From an uncultured Alphaproteobacteria bacterium (GTDB lineage Bacteria > Pseudomonadota > Alphaproteobacteria > Micavibrionales > Micavibrionaceae), in assembly GCA_946481075.1 (NCBI GenBank), contig CAMLMC010000001.1, forward strand, positions 620,001-684,000: a stretch of 64,000 nt of DNA, given 5' to 3'. The notes below the pieces were generated by a model. That model worked only from the letters and a program-made list of their open reading frames with translations, was not told the origin of the DNA and did no database searches. A program made the position numbers and the translations under genes. Below, piece by piece: positions 17,190-26,762 of the stretch (positions are counted from its first letter, which is position 1; each line of letters starts with the position of its first letter).

Positions 17190-17206
17190 CTTTGGTAATT
17201 ACGCCA

Positions 17207-17788
17207 TCAAACCATTTCCTGAATATGGACTGCCTGCGCATGATGCTGCCTCATAATGACTTTCGCCAGCATTTCACGGTGCTCGTCGGGCGTGCGCACC
17301 CAAAGAAGCAAGCCTCCCTTTTCAATCTGTTCTTGAATATGATCATTGTAATTATCGCCAAGCAGCTTGGTCAGGATTGCCCCGATGGCGCCGCCACCGG
17401 CGGCCCCCAGAACCGCGGCCCCAACCATCGCAGGCATGGCTACCGCTCCCGCTGTTAAAGCCAGCGCCATCGCCCCGACATAGGCCGATCCGCCAATCAG
17501 GGCGGATGCACCTATGGTTTGTTCTTCGGGCCGCGCGGGCGCTTGGCGCGGTGTATGCGGATTGTCCATGACCTTATAGGGGTCAACCGTTTCCTGCCTG
17601 AAAACGTCTTCCAACTCACCGCGCTGTCCCATAACGGATATATCGTGACGCGGAAAAGCAGATCCTTCCAATGTACGGATGCAATCCTGCAAATCCTGCA
17701 CATTTGTAAACACACCTACCGCCTCCTTAAACATTCCGGGGACAGGTGCCGATTGTTCGTTATGTGCCTGTGTCGTTGTAAAACTCAT
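17207..17788 (-). CDS. Hypothetical protein with glycine-rich hydrophobic region
   Basis: 193 residues, organised like bacterial general-stress proteins. A soluble N-terminal domain (VGVFTNVQDLQDCIRTLEGS, then FPRHDISVMGQ) is followed by a Gly/Ala-rich double hydrophobic hairpin at about 92-140 (IGASALIGGSAYVGAMAL, then AAGGGAIGAILTKLLG) and a C-terminal copy of an alpha/beta half (GGLLLWVRTPDEHREMLAKV). The glycine zipper suggests membrane insertion. I cannot give a firm family; a resemblance to YflT/heat-induced stress domains is only an impression. It is convergent with the copper-type gene and upstream of the MurC-like gene. Confidence 0.7.
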   Translation of the reverse strand: MSFTTTQAHNEQSAPVPGMFKEAVGVFTNVQDLQDCIRTLEGSAFPRHDISVMGQRGELEDVFRQETVDPYKVMDNPHTPRQAPARPEEQTIGASALIGGSAYVGAMALALTAGAVAMPAMVGAAVLGAAGGGAIGAILTKLLGDNYNDHIQEQIEKGGLLLWVRTPDEHREMLAKVIMRQHHAQAVHIQEMV

Positions 17789-17856
17789 TGGTCACCTTCC
17801 TTTTTGTACAGGTGACCAACGGATATGCAAGCGAGTGGTTCCGGGAATAATGATCT

Positions 17857-19239
17857 CTAAGATATTGATTCGAAAAGCGCAGCGGCAAACGCTGAAAGCG
17901 TGTCATCGCGGGCGCCCATGATAATCACCCGGTCGCCTTTTTGCAGGTTTTTCAAAATCATATCCGCAACGGCCCCGCGGTCATCCGCCAGATGGGCCTC
18001 AACACCCAATCTTTGCAATTCATCCACGACATCCTTTGATCCGATGGTTTTATCGACCGTTCCTCCCAGATAAAGGGGCTCGGTCATATAAACGATGTCA
18101 CCCGCGGCCAGATGATCGGCAAAAGATTGCGCCACTTCCTGCCATGCCAGTTTGAGAAAGCCATAGCCATGCGGTTGGAAGAACACGTGGAGCCTGCCGG
18201 GAAATTCGCGCAACGCTGACAGGCTTGCTGCAATCTTATCAGGGTTGTGGCCAAAATCGTCAATCACGGCAATTCCGTTTTTTTCGCCAACAAGCTCCAT
18301 CCGTCGTTTGATGCCCGTAAAGCGCGCCAGTATCTGGGCGGCGCGCATCAGGGGAATGCCCAGCGAAACGGCGACGCTGACCGCGGCCAGGGCATTTTGC
18401 AGATTGTGCAATCCCGGTAATTGCAAATTCAATACGGCGCTTTCACCCTTGTAAAAAATTTTGGCCTCTGCGGCAAACGGCTTCAAAACAATATCCCTCA
18501 CGACAAGATCGCTTTGCGCGCCTTCCTCTATGCTGTATGACAATGCTTTCTTATCGCCACTTAAAATTTCCGCGATATGGTCATCGCTGCTATTCACAAT
18601 CGGCGTTCCGGCCTTGGATAGAAAATCCCCGAACAACGCCTTCAATTCCGGCAAGGGTTTGTGATCGAGCGTGATGTTATGCACCAATGCAATATCGGGA
18701 TTGTAAAATGCGATTGATCCATCGCTTTCATCGGCCTCTGTCACAAACACATCGCCCGCCCCGACCAGGGCGGTGGCATAAGGGTTGTCACCGGAATAAT
18801 TGCGGAATATCCCGCCATTCATAACAACGGGGTCCATTCCCGCTTCCTTCAAAAGGAAACCGATCATACCTGTGGTGGTGGTCTTACCGCTTGTGCCGGC
18901 AATCGCAATGCGCGTTTTTGCGCGGTTGAAATATTCGGCCAGAATATCGGCGCGCTTACGAATGGGTATCCCCACCTTCTTTGCCGCCGCGACATCGGGA
19001 ATGGAATCTTCCACCGCTGCCGAAATGACAAGCGTATCGATCCCGGCTTGAATGCCGCTACCGTCCTGCGGGAACAGTCGAATGCCCTGCCGTTCGATCC
19101 ATTCGAATTTTTCCGGGGTGCGTCCCTGATCGCGTGAACGGTCCGAGCCTTCAACCTGATGGCCCAGTCCTTTTAGTATAATTGCAAGCGGCAGCATACC
19201 GCTCCCGCCGATGCCGCAGAAAAAATAACGCATGGTCAT
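17857..19239 (-). CDS. MurC-like Mur ligase (UDP-MurNAc-ligase family)
   Basis: 460 residues with the three Mur-ligase domains: an N-terminal UDP-binding Rossmann part (FFCGIGGSGMLPLA at 6-19), a central ATPase with P loop GTSGKT at 115-120, and the TEADESDGS and HNITLDHKP motifs, then a C-terminal domain (DDFGHNPDKIAASL). It adds an amino acid or peptide to UDP-MurNAc using ATP. N-terminal motifs are closer to MurC than to Mpl, but it lies outside any dcw cluster, so it could be a second ligase for recycling or modification. A Met at residue 3 is an equally good start. A small lipoprotein gene lies upstream on the same strand. Confidence 0.85.
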   Translation of the reverse strand: MTMRYFFCGIGGSGMLPLAIILKGLGHQVEGSDRSRDQGRTPEKFEWIERQGIRLFPQDGSGIQAGIDTLVISAAVEDSIPDVAAAKKVGIPIRKRADILAEYFNRAKTRIAIAGTSGKTTTTGMIGFLLKEAGMDPVVMNGGIFRNYSGDNPYATALVGAGDVFVTEADESDGSIAFYNPDIALVHNITLDHKPLPELKALFGDFLSKAGTPIVNSSDDHIAEILSGDKKALSYSIEEGAQSDLVVRDIVLKPFAAEAKIFYKGESAVLNLQLPGLHNLQNALAAVSVAVSLGIPLMRAAQILARFTGIKRRMELVGEKNGIAVIDDFGHNPDKIAASLSALREFPGRLHVFFQPHGYGFLKLAWQEVAQSFADHLAAGDIVYMTEPLYLGGTVDKTIGSKDVVDELQRLGVEAHLADDRGAVADMILKNLQKGDRVIIMGARDDTLSAFAAALFESIS

Positions 19240-19244
19240 ACCGT

Positions 19245-19961
19245 TTAGTTGTTCTGGAACACGTTCGGGTTCATCGACCGGTTTAATTCCTCCGCCGTGC
19301 TACCGCGGGGAACGGCTGAAGGCGCCGGTGGAACGGCGGGCCCGCCGGACGCTCCGGATACGCTGCCCGGCATCGGCGTTATACCATCACCGCCGCTCAC
19401 GCCCGGCTGGGACTGCGTGGCAAAAGGGTTGCCTGTCTCGCGGTCACGCTTGCGGACTTCGTTTTTGAGGAAGGCCTTATCGCTATCCAGACGGGGAACC
19501 GACGGGCCCATATATTCAATCGGCTGGTCATACGGGTTCGGCGCATCCTTGTTGTGGTAATCCGGCATTTCAAAACCAAGGGTGGGCACGCCGACAAAAT
19601 CCACCGTGATGGTTTCAGGATATTCATAAAGGCCCTTGGCGAAATAATCGAACGTCACCCCGGGAATAACGCCGGTTGCGACGTTACCGATCGCCCACTT
19701 GTTACCATCGCTTTCAATCGACATTTTACGGTAGCGGTTGCCGCTGGCGTAACATTCCACGACGATGTCCGATTCATTGCGCATCACCTGCACCGTTTCA
19801 CCGGACACCACGGCATAGCGGATACCGTTATCGAGCGTACATTCGGCCTCGGTCGCCCCCGGTGTCAGGATCGTCACATCCTGCGCCTGACCATCGATCA
19901 ATGTGGCGCAGGACGCCATCAGCAAAACGGAAGAAAGAGCCGGGATCAAACGTAAAAAGCG
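19245..19961 (-). CDS. Putative lipoprotein with Pro/Gly-rich tail
   Basis: 238 residues from MRFLRLIPALSSVLLMASC, a lipoprotein signal with the lipidated Cys at about 19 (lipobox MASC). The mature domain (about 20-130) is beta-rich with CTLDNGIRYAVVSGETVQV and VVECYASGNRYRKM, followed by a hydrophobic helix and a low-complexity Pro/Gly/Ser tail. This layout matches a widespread alphaproteobacterial type of small outer-membrane lipoprotein whose function is unknown to me. The start was trimmed from an upstream ATG at 19994, since only the shorter form gives a proper signal peptide. It ends 5 bases before the MurC-like gene. Confidence 0.75.
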   Translation of the reverse strand, partial: RFLRLIPALSSVLLMASCATLIDGQAQDVTILTPGATEAECTLDNGIRYAVVSGETVQVMRNESDIVVECYASGNRYRKMSIESDGNKWAIGNVATGVIPGVTFDYFAKGLYEYPETITVDFVGVPTLGFEMPDYHNKDAPNPYDQPIEYMGPSVPRLDSDKAFLKNEVRKRDRETGNPFATQSQPGVSGGDGITPMPGSVSGASGGPAVPPAPSAVPRGSTAEELNRSMNPNVFQNN

Positions 19962-20048
19962 CATGAGAAAACCTTGGGACGATATAAGAATCAAAGACCC
20001 TACTAAATTACCGCAAAAGCAGGGCTCTGGACATAGTTTATACGAAGG

Positions 20049-22661
20049 CTATGCCGCGGCGCTTGCGGTCAAGCCGTCGGGCCGAACCATGGTAAAATCC
20101 AGCTCCCCGTCCTTGACGCCGACACGGACCGCCCCGCCATCTTCCACCTTACCCTCCAAAATCAGCTCGGCAAGACGGTTTTGCAGTTCGGTCTGGATCA
20201 CGCGTTTGAGCGGACGGGCACCATAGGCGGGGTCATACCCCTTGTCCGCGAGCCACTTTCTGGCCTCCTGCGCGACATCCAGCATGATCTGCCGCCCAGC
20301 CAGCAATTTGTACAAATAGCCAAGCTGGATATCGACGATGCCTGTCATCTGTTCACGGCCAAGCCGGCGGAACAGCAATATATCGTCGAGACGGTTCAGG
20401 AATTCGGGCCGGAACGCGGCGCGTACGGCGCCCATCACCAGCTCGCGCGCCGCTTCCACATCAACGCCATCTTCAAGGGTGACCAGATGTTCCGCCCCCA
20501 GATTAGATGTCATAATCAGGACCGTGTTGGTAAAATCAACGGTACGCCCCTGACCGTCGGTCAAACGGCCATCGTCCAGAACCTGCAAAAGAATGTTAAA
20601 GACATCTGGGTGGGCTTTTTCCACCTCGTCGAACAATACCACTTGATATGGGCGGCGGCGTACGGCCTCGGTCAGGGCGCCCCCTTCCTCATATCCTACA
20701 TAACCGGGCGGTGCGCCGATAAGGCGGCTCACCGCATGCTTTTCCATATATTCCGACATGTCGATGCGGACCATGGCGCTGTCGTCGTCAAATAGAAATT
20801 CGGCCAGCGCCTTGGTCAACTCCGTCTTCCCGACCCCGGTCGGGCCAAGGAACAGGAACGACCCGATCGGACGATTTGGCGATTGGAGCCCCGCCCGTGA
20901 TCGGCGTACGGCATTCGAGACCGCTTTCACCGCGGCATCCTGCCCGACCACACGTTGTTTGAGCTTGTCTTCCATCTGGAGCAGCTTCACCCGCTCGCCT
21001 TCCAGCATCTTGTCGACGGGGATTCCGGTCCATTTGCTGACCACGGCGGCAATATCGTTATCGGTCACCTCTTCGTTGATCATGGACGCGCCATGTACGT
21101 TCGCGGCGTCTGCCAACTTGCGTTCCAGCTCGGGAATTTTACTGTATTTTAGTTCGGAGGCGCGGGCCCAGTCGGAATCACGTTCGGCCTGTTCGAGTTC
21201 GATCCGGGCGCGGTCGAGCGCTTCGGTAGCCTTCTGGCCTACGCTGAGCTTTTCCTTCTCCGCCTGCCATTGCCCTGTTAAGTCGGCAGACTTTTTCTCT
21301 AATTCTTTCAGTTCATTATCAAGCTTTATTAATCTGTCTTTTGAGGCAGAATCGCTCTCTTTCGACAGGGCTTCCCGCTCGATTTTCATCTGGATGATCC
21401 GGCGGTCGAGTTCGTCAATCGCCTCGGGCTTGGAATCAACCTGCATCCGCAAGCGGCTTGCCGCTTCGTCGACCAGATCGATGGCTTTATCGGGGAGAAA
21501 ACGGTCGGTGATATAGCGGTTCGACAGGGTTGCCGCCGCCACAATCGCGCCATCCGTTATGCGTACGCCGTGATGGGCCTCGTATTTTTCTTTAAGGCCG
21601 CGCAGAATGGAAATTGTGTCCTCTACCGTTGGCTCGGGCACAAACACGGGCTGAAAGCGGCGGGCCAGCGCGGCGTCCTTTTCAATATGTTTGCGATATT
21701 CATCGAGCGTGGTCGCGCCAACCATGTGCAGTTCGCCACGGGCCAGCGCGGGTTTTAACATATTGGATGCATCCATCGCGCCATCGGCCTTTCCCGCGCC
21801 TACAAGCGTATGCAGCTCGTCAAGGAAAAGGACGATTTCACCGCTCGCACTCTTGATCTCGTCAAGTACGGCCTTCAGCCTCTCTTCGAATTCGCCTCGG
21901 AATTTGGCCCCCGCAATCATCGAACCCAAATCAAGGGCCATAAGCCGTTTTCCTTTAAGGGATTCAGGCACATCGCCATTGATGATGCGAAGCGCCAGCC
22001 CCTCGATAATCGCGGTTTTGCCGACACCCGGCTCACCAATCAGGACGGGGTTGTTTTTCGTACGGCGCGAAAGAATCTGGATCGTACGGCGGATCTCCTC
22101 ATCACGGCCGATAATCGGATCCAGTTTGCCGTCACGGGCATCTTTGGTCAGATCGCGGGCGTATTTGGAAAGCGCTTCGAAATTGTCTTCGGCGGATGGG
22201 CTATCTGCCGTACGGCCCTTGCGCATGGCATTGATGGCCTGATTGACCGCTTCGGGCTTAATGCCTCCTTCCGCCATAATCCCGCCCATATCGGATGTGG
22301 ACGGCGCCATGGACATGGCCTGAAAAATACGCTCTAGGGTGACGTACTTGTCGCCTGATTTTTCAGCCAAATTCAATGAATTATCGGCGATTCTTGCCAA
22401 ATCACTTGAAATACGCAGACCGCCCGCGCCACCGCCAGTAACCGCAGGCAATTTGGCCAAAGACTGTTCGACCATCTTTTTGATACGATTCGTATCCCCA
22501 CCCGCCGCCTGAATCAGCCGGTCCGTCAGGCCGTCCTCGTCATCCAGCATGGTTTTGAGCAGATGCTCAGGCTCCAGCGACTGATGATTGTGCCTCATCG
22601 CCAAAGTCTGGGCCTTTTGAAAAAGGGATTTGGATTTTTCGGTAAAACGATCAAATTCCAT
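20049..22661 (-). CDS. clpB: ATP-dependent chaperone ClpB
   Basis: 870-residue Hsp100 disaggregase, which with DnaK/DnaJ/GrpE rescues aggregated proteins after heat stress. In order: the N domain (1-150), first AAA+ domain with Walker A GEPGVGKT at 209-216 and Walker [12 protein letters not shown], the coiled-coil middle domain (about 410-530) that marks ClpB rather than ClpA/ClpC, and a second AAA+ domain with GPTGVGKT and [14 protein letters not shown]. Length is standard. Position next to DUF4167-prmC-prfA is a known alphaproteobacterial arrangement. A heat-shock-like promoter was searched for upstream but not convincingly found. Confidence 0.97.
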   Translation of the reverse strand: MEFDRFTEKSKSLFQKAQTLAMRHNHQSLEPEHLLKTMLDDEDGLTDRLIQAAGGDTNRIKKMVEQSLAKLPAVTGGGAGGLRISSDLARIADNSLNLAEKSGDKYVTLERIFQAMSMAPSTSDMGGIMAEGGIKPEAVNQAINAMRKGRTADSPSAEDNFEALSKYARDLTKDARDGKLDPIIGRDEEIRRTIQILSRRTKNNPVLIGEPGVGKTAIIEGLALRIINGDVPESLKGKRLMALDLGSMIAGAKFRGEFEERLKAVLDEIKSASGEIVLFLDELHTLVGAGKADGAMDASNMLKPALARGELHMVGATTLDEYRKHIEKDAALARRFQPVFVPEPTVEDTISILRGLKEKYEAHHGVRITDGAIVAAATLSNRYITDRFLPDKAIDLVDEAASRLRMQVDSKPEAIDELDRRIIQMKIEREALSKESDSASKDRLIKLDNELKELEKKSADLTGQWQAEKEKLSVGQKATEALDRARIELEQAERDSDWARASELKYSKIPELERKLADAANVHGASMINEEVTDNDIAAVVSKWTGIPVDKMLEGERVKLLQMEDKLKQRVVGQDAAVKAVSNAVRRSRAGLQSPNRPIGSFLFLGPTGVGKTELTKALAEFLFDDDSAMVRIDMSEYMEKHAVSRLIGAPPGYVGYEEGGALTEAVRRRPYQVVLFDEVEKAHPDVFNILLQVLDDGRLTDGQGRTVDFTNTVLIMTSNLGAEHLVTLEDGVDVEAARELVMGAVRAAFRPEFLNRLDDILLFRRLGREQMTGIVDIQLGYLYKLLAGRQIMLDVAQEARKWLADKGYDPAYGARPLKRVIQTELQNRLAELILEGKVEDGGAVRVGVKDGELDFTMVRPDGLTASAAA

Positions 22662-22877
22662 GTGACGGATCCGGTTGATTACGAGGGTTCAAGTATAGGG
22701 GAATTATCCTTCAAAGAGGTAAAAATGCCATGGAAAATATCAAGGTAAAAACGCCCCTTTGATAATTTCCTCTAACTATATACGCATATGCGGGCCATCT
22801 GGTTTATCTAAGCGCCATATTTTCGTCATTCGGGTCCGGCCAATCCACATCCGCGCCTGGGATGGCTACCTTCCAAA

Positions 22878-22903
22878 GAAAAACGGGGCCATGCCCCGTC
22901 TTT
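22878..22903 (-). terminator. Intrinsic terminator after the DUF4167 gene
   Basis: Read leftward, a stem ACGGGGC / GCCCCGT with a 3-base loop is followed by a TTTTTCTTT tract. It lies 38 bases past the DUF4167 stop, so it closes the prfA-prmC-DUF4167 transcript. The remaining bases between 22662 and 22941, upstream of clpB, show no gene. Confidence 0.75.
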
Positions 22904-22941
22904 CCTTCATTGTTACAAATTGTTACCCGGCAACGCTAAGG

Positions 22942-23373
22942 TTACACAGCCTCTAACATTTCTTCGCGCGCATCGACATCGGCCGTACGCTCATTCTCTA
23001 CTTTAACTTCGCCGCCCAAGATGCTGGCAGGCAATGATAAATCGTCATCCTGCGGCTGATCGTTCTGGGCCGCGTATGCTTCATTTTGACGTGGCGCCGA
23101 CTGGACATCCTCACCCCAGCTATTGATGATGCGCTGATAGTGTTCGGCATGTTGCAAGTAATTTTCGGCCTGAATGACATCGCCTGTCGCCATCGCGTCC
23201 TTGGCCAAGGCAAGATATTTCTCACAGACTTGATGGGCGGTGCCGCGAATGCGTACATCGGGGCCGTTGCTATCGAAAATCTGGTTACGATTGTGTGTGC
23301 CGCGGCGGTTTCCATTGCCCTGGCCGCCATGATTGCGGTTGCGTGGACGTCTATTCGCGGAGCCATGTCTCAT
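22942..23373 (-). CDS. DUF4167 domain protein
   Basis: 143 residues. The N terminus is Arg/Asn/Gly-rich (RRPRNRNHGGQGNGNRRG), like an RNA-binding tail. Residues about 35-90 form the DUF4167 helical core (FDSNGPDVRIRGTAHQVCEKYLAL, then GDVIQAENYLQHAEHYQRII, broken here for clarity), and the remainder is acidic. The family is confined to alphaproteobacteria and lies by prmC and clpB, as here; its role is unknown, with an RNA or ribosome link guessed from the basic tail and neighbours. It lies 269 bases downstream of prmC, probably on the same transcript. Confidence 0.88.
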   Translation of the reverse strand: MRHGSANRRPRNRNHGGQGNGNRRGTHNRNQIFDSNGPDVRIRGTAHQVCEKYLALAKDAMATGDVIQAENYLQHAEHYQRIINSWGEDVQSAPRQNEAYAAQNDQPQDDDLSLPASILGGEVKVENERTADVDAREEMLEAV

Positions 23374-23418
23374 GTTGTGGTATCCCTATAACTTCTTCTA
23401 TTCCCGTTGTTTTTAAAC

Positions 23419-23451
23419 TTATCAACACTCTTATCAACGTTTTTATCAACA
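23419..23451. repeat. Three 12-bp-spaced copies of TTATCAAC(A/G)
   Basis: TTATCAACA at 23419, TTATCAACG at 23431 and TTATCAACA at 23443, each offset by exactly 12 bases, in the gap between prmC and the DUF4167 start. Each is one or two mismatches from a DnaA box (TTATCCACA). Regular spacing suggests a tandem duplication or an iteron-like binding site; no origin-type gene is nearby. Confidence 0.45.
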
Positions 23452-23642
23452 GAATCGTTCACACGTACAACTGTAGACTGATTTGCTCCAGTTGCAAAGA
23501 AAAAGACTGATCTGTGTCAAAAAGCTGTCTTAATTCCCAAATCCCTCTAAGGGCTCACCGACCGACAGCGTTGTCTTGAGCTTCATGACCATACATCCCT
23601 GTCTCGATTCTGCTCAAGCCCTGTTTTCAATTATTTTTTTCT

Positions 23643-24527
23643 TTATCCCCATGACACTTCGGCGACCCGCGGAATTCCTGCCAGATCGGGATATATGCCA
23701 AGCAGAGTCGCGTGAGAGTCGTCCACGAGTCGCGCAATATCCGGGGCCTGTCCGGCGCCAAATTCGAATAGGGCACGCCCGCCACAGTTCAAATGTTTTT
23801 TTACCCCCATCAACAGGTGGCGGTACGGATCCAGACCGTCCACACCGCCCGAAAGCGCCAGAATCGGGTCATGATTCCGCACTTCTTTGGCCAGATTCGG
23901 GATGTCCGATTCCGGTATATAAGGAGGATTCGATACAATCAGGTCGAACGATTCCTCCTCTTCAAGCGGTTCCAGCCAATCCCCTATGCGGAATTCGGCC
24001 CTATCGGCCACGCCGTGCGCCTGCGCGTTGGCCTCCGCCGCCTTGGCCGCGCCGGGGTTGATATCAATGCCAACGCCCGTGGCATTTGGTAAGTCCTTTA
24101 ATAGAACTATCAGGATACAGCCGGACCCGGTGCCGAGGTCCAGAATGCGCAGCGGCGGTATAGCCCCTTCAGCGGCCTTTGAACGGGCAAATAGGAGGGC
24201 CTTTTCGATCAATATTTCGGTGTCCGGACGGGGATCCAAAGTGTCCTCCGTAATGGCAAAATCGAGCCCCCAGAATTCACGCCGCCCGATCAGCCTCGAA
24301 ACCGGGGCCCCTGCCGCCCGCGCATCGGCCATTTTTTCAATTTTTTCAATTACTTCTGCCGCTAGGGGCACAGAGCCCCCCGAGAGCATGTTTTCGTCCG
24401 AAAATTGCCCCCCCTCTCGCACCAGAATACGGGCATCCAGCGCCGGGTTTTGGACACCGGCAGCGGCCAGTTTCGCGCGGATGCGGGACATCAATTCGCT
24501 CAGGGTTTCGGGGGCTTTTTCATTCAT
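23643..24527 (-). CDS. prmC: Release factor glutamine methyltransferase
   Basis: 294 residues. PrmC N5-methylates the glutamine of the GGQ motif in peptide release factors using SAM, which raises termination efficiency. It has a helical N-terminal substrate domain (1-90), the SAM motif LGTGSG at 131-136 and the diagnostic NPPY at 200-203, in the setting IVSNPPYIPESD. It lies 176 bases downstream of prfA, its substrate gene, on the same strand. The start shown gives normal length. Confidence 0.95.
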   Translation of the reverse strand: MNEKAPETLSELMSRIRAKLAAAGVQNPALDARILVREGGQFSDENMLSGGSVPLAAEVIEKIEKMADARAAGAPVSRLIGRREFWGLDFAITEDTLDPRPDTEILIEKALLFARSKAAEGAIPPLRILDLGTGSGCILIVLLKDLPNATGVGIDINPGAAKAAEANAQAHGVADRAEFRIGDWLEPLEEEESFDLIVSNPPYIPESDIPNLAKEVRNHDPILALSGGVDGLDPYRHLLMGVKKHLNCGGRALFEFGAGQAPDIARLVDDSHATLLGIYPDLAGIPRVAEVSWG

Positions 24528-24648
24528 TACGGAGGGGGTTGTAGCATATCGCCACCGGCTTTGCCAAACATGCCGCGAAAAAGCAAAGTTTCACGTGAAA
24601 AAACGTGGTTAACAAATTGTAAATACTAATAAAAGTACATATACGCCT

Positions 24649-24687
24649 GTACGGATTCCGTACGAATCGTATCGTACCATCCGGTAC
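24649..24687. repeat. Two small hairpins between prfA and prmC
   Basis: GTACGGATTCCGTAC (24649-24663, 6-bp arms, 3-base loop) and GTACCATCCGGTAC (24674-24687, 5-bp arms) lie in the 176-base gap, 17-55 bases past the prfA stop. No T tract follows on the coding (minus) strand, so they look like mRNA processing or stability hairpins, or half sites sharing GTAC, rather than a terminator. Confidence 0.5.
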
Positions 24688-24703
24688 GGGCAATGTATGT
24701 TGT

Positions 24704-25768
24704 TTAAACTTCCAGCGCCGCGAGCTGCTGGGCCTGAGATTCCGTGACTATCGTGTCGATCACTTCGCCAAGCCCCGTCCCCATCATGATTTCTTCAAGG
24801 TTATAAAGAGTGAGGCCAATCCGGTGGTCGGTCAGGCGGCTTTGCGGGAAATTGTAGGTGCGGATGCGCTCGGACCGGTCACCGGAACCGATCTGCCCCT
24901 TGCGTTCAGCCGCCCGTTCCGCCTCTTTTTTCTGGCGTTCCATATCGTAAAGGCGGGTTTTCAGGATCTTGATCGCCTTGGCCTTGTTTTTGTGCTGGGA
25001 TTTTTCGTCCTGAATGGCCACGAAAAAGCCGGTTGGAATGTGAATCGCGCGGACGGCGGAATCGGTGGTATTGACCGATTGCCCCCCTGGGCCGGACGAT
25101 TTGAAGGTTTCAAAGCGCAGATCACTGTCCGGAATGTCGATATCGACATCTTCGGCCTCCGGCAGCACCGCCACGGTGGCGGCGGAGGTATGGATGCGGC
25201 CCTGTGTTTCCGTTTTTGGCACACGCTGCACCCGGTGGCCGCCGGATTCGTATTTGAGCTTGGAAAACACGTAATCCCCTGAAATATTAAGGATAATTTC
25301 CTTATACCCGCCCATCGTGCCTTCGGACATATCCATGACTTCGACTTTCCAGCCCTGAAGCCGCGCATAACTGGCGTACATATTATAAAGGTCGCCCGCA
25401 AACAGGGCCGCTTCGTCCCCGCCGGTACCGGCGCGGATTTCGACGATGGCGTTCTTGCTGTCGGCCTCGTCCCGTGGCAATAGGGCAATCTTGATTTTGT
25501 CTTCGAGGGCCGGGATTTTTTCCGCGAGTTCGTCCAGTTCCATCTGCGCCATCTCTGCCATGTCTGGATCGGTGAGCATATCCTGCGCATCTTTTTGCCC
25601 CTGAACCGCCGCCTTGTATTCATTCAAAAGCGCGACGATTTCGCCCAGTTCGGCGTATTCCTTGGACAGTTTTACAAATTCTTCGCCCGAAAGCCCCCCT
25701 GCCGACATCTGGTCGGCGATGGCCTTGTAACGGTCGGCGGCGGGTTGGAGCTTTTCGATGTAATCCAT
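24704..25768 (-). CDS. prfA: Peptide chain release factor 1
   Basis: 354 residues from MDYIEKL, the family's usual N terminus; the upstream ATG at 25822 adds 18 non-family residues and is rejected. RF1 ends translation at UAA and UAG. The tripeptide that reads the stop codon fits the PxT form (PKT at 184-186, just before ETQGRIHTSA), which marks RF1 rather than RF2. The catalytic GGQ is at 228-230 in SSGPGGQSVNTT. It starts the prfA-prmC-DUF4167 block and is divergent from the small gene at 25859. Confidence 0.97.
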   Translation of the reverse strand: MDYIEKLQPAADRYKAIADQMSAGGLSGEEFVKLSKEYAELGEIVALLNEYKAAVQGQKDAQDMLTDPDMAEMAQMELDELAEKIPALEDKIKIALLPRDEADSKNAIVEIRAGTGGDEAALFAGDLYNMYASYARLQGWKVEVMDMSEGTMGGYKEIILNISGDYVFSKLKYESGGHRVQRVPKTETQGRIHTSAATVAVLPEAEDVDIDIPDSDLRFETFKSSGPGGQSVNTTDSAVRAIHIPTGFFVAIQDEKSQHKNKAKAIKILKTRLYDMERQKKEAERAAERKGQIGSGDRSERIRTYNFPQSRLTDHRIGLTLYNLEEIMMGTGLGEVIDTIVTESQAQQLAALEV

Positions 25769-25858
25769 GACAAGCTGTTTAGCGGGGTTGTAGGGCAATT
25801 GACAAGCCCATTTCATAGGCATAACAAAGGATTATATTTATTGAAAATCGAGGTCAGA

Positions 25859-26035
25859 ATGCCGCATCATAATAAACCCGTCAAGGTAACAGGTTTTTTC
25901 GCCCTACTCACACCACAACAACGCGAGGCAGCATTAGCTTACACTGGCGATGATACAGTCGGAAACAGGGTAGCAGAAAAAGAAACGCGGGGCCCAGAAA
26001 AAGCCCCCCTTTCTGCGACAGAACCCAAGCCCTGA
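25859..26035 (+). CDS. Small hypothetical protein, 58 aa
   Basis: 58 residues starting at ATG with a GAGG site 5-8 bases upstream. The N-terminal half is basic/hydrophobic (HNKPVKVTGFFALLTPQQRE), the C-terminal half is polar and Glu/Pro-rich. It lies 90 bases from prfA, divergently, and its stop TGA is immediately next to the stop of the convergent membrane-protein gene. No family is recognised; the clean ribosome site and codon pattern favour a real gene. Confidence 0.5.
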   Translation: MPHHNKPVKVTGFFALLTPQQREAALAYTGDDTVGNRVAEKETRGPEKAPLSATEPKP

Positions 26036-26605
26036 TTACACCCAGTCATGCGGGGTGAGATCCATCAGGAATTTGTAGGATATATCAGAGATATAAAGAT
26101 TGATGGTGGCGAGGAACCCACCGAGCGGCAGGTTGAGGCGCAGCCCGTGCGCAATGATATACGCCTTATACGCCATACCGACCAGAAGGACGGTCAGCCA
26201 ATAGGTCGTTAAGCCCCCCTGTCCGATTTTTTCGCCGTCCATAACGATGGGCACGACCAAGGGCAGAAGCAAAATAAAACTGATGATCGACTGGCAATTG
26301 AGCATATTCACCGTCTGCCAGAAAAAATCATCGCGTTTCACGGCGCGGGCCAGCATATGGATGATCGCATAAAACAGGAACAACCCGCCCCATGTGACAA
26401 GCGCATGCGCGGCCATCAATCCGGCGTCCGGCGGGACCGCCTGATTAAACGCAAAAGCCATGGCCACAAGCGGGTATAAAATCGCGGGAAAGATGAAGGA
26501 GCGGATCGCGTCTTCGCGCCGGTCCGAAAAGCGGGACAGGAAAGACGGCATGAAAATGGACAGCTCGAACACACCGAGCAGGGTGGATTTCAGGTTTTGC
26601 GCCAT
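26036..26605 (-). CDS. Inner-membrane protein, Yip1-like
   Basis: 189 residues with about five hydrophobic segments (about 36-55, 64-87, 105-123, 136-150 and 158-172). The overall organisation, a short soluble N terminus then a compact helix bundle, resembles the Yip1/YIF-type membrane proteins seen in alphaproteobacteria. The family assignment is an impression only. It has no coupled neighbour; its 3' end abuts the small gene at 25859-26035. Confidence 0.65.
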   Translation of the reverse strand: MAQNLKSTLLGVFELSIFMPSFLSRFSDRREDAIRSFIFPAILYPLVAMAFAFNQAVPPDAGLMAAHALVTWGGLFLFYAIIHMLARAVKRDDFFWQTVNMLNCQSIISFILLLPLVVPIVMDGEKIGQGGLTTYWLTVLLVGMAYKAYIIAHGLRLNLPLGGFLATINLYISDISYKFLMDLTPHDWV

Positions 26606-26762
26606 ATACGCCCTCCCAATCTATTTAGTGTAACAAAGATAGAAAGCGCATTGCAAAAATCCACCTTACTGATTGTTTTTAAACGATAAATGTTTTAAGG
26701 ACATTTTTCTTGCCTATATTTACATATATATGTATGGTCTCGTGACGTTAAAGGTGTAAACA

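Noticed and set aside
22680..22725. Heat-shock (sigma-32) promoter before clpB
   Set aside because: A CCCCTAT-like -10 and a TTGAA element can be seen on the minus strand, but their spacing is wrong for the known consensus.
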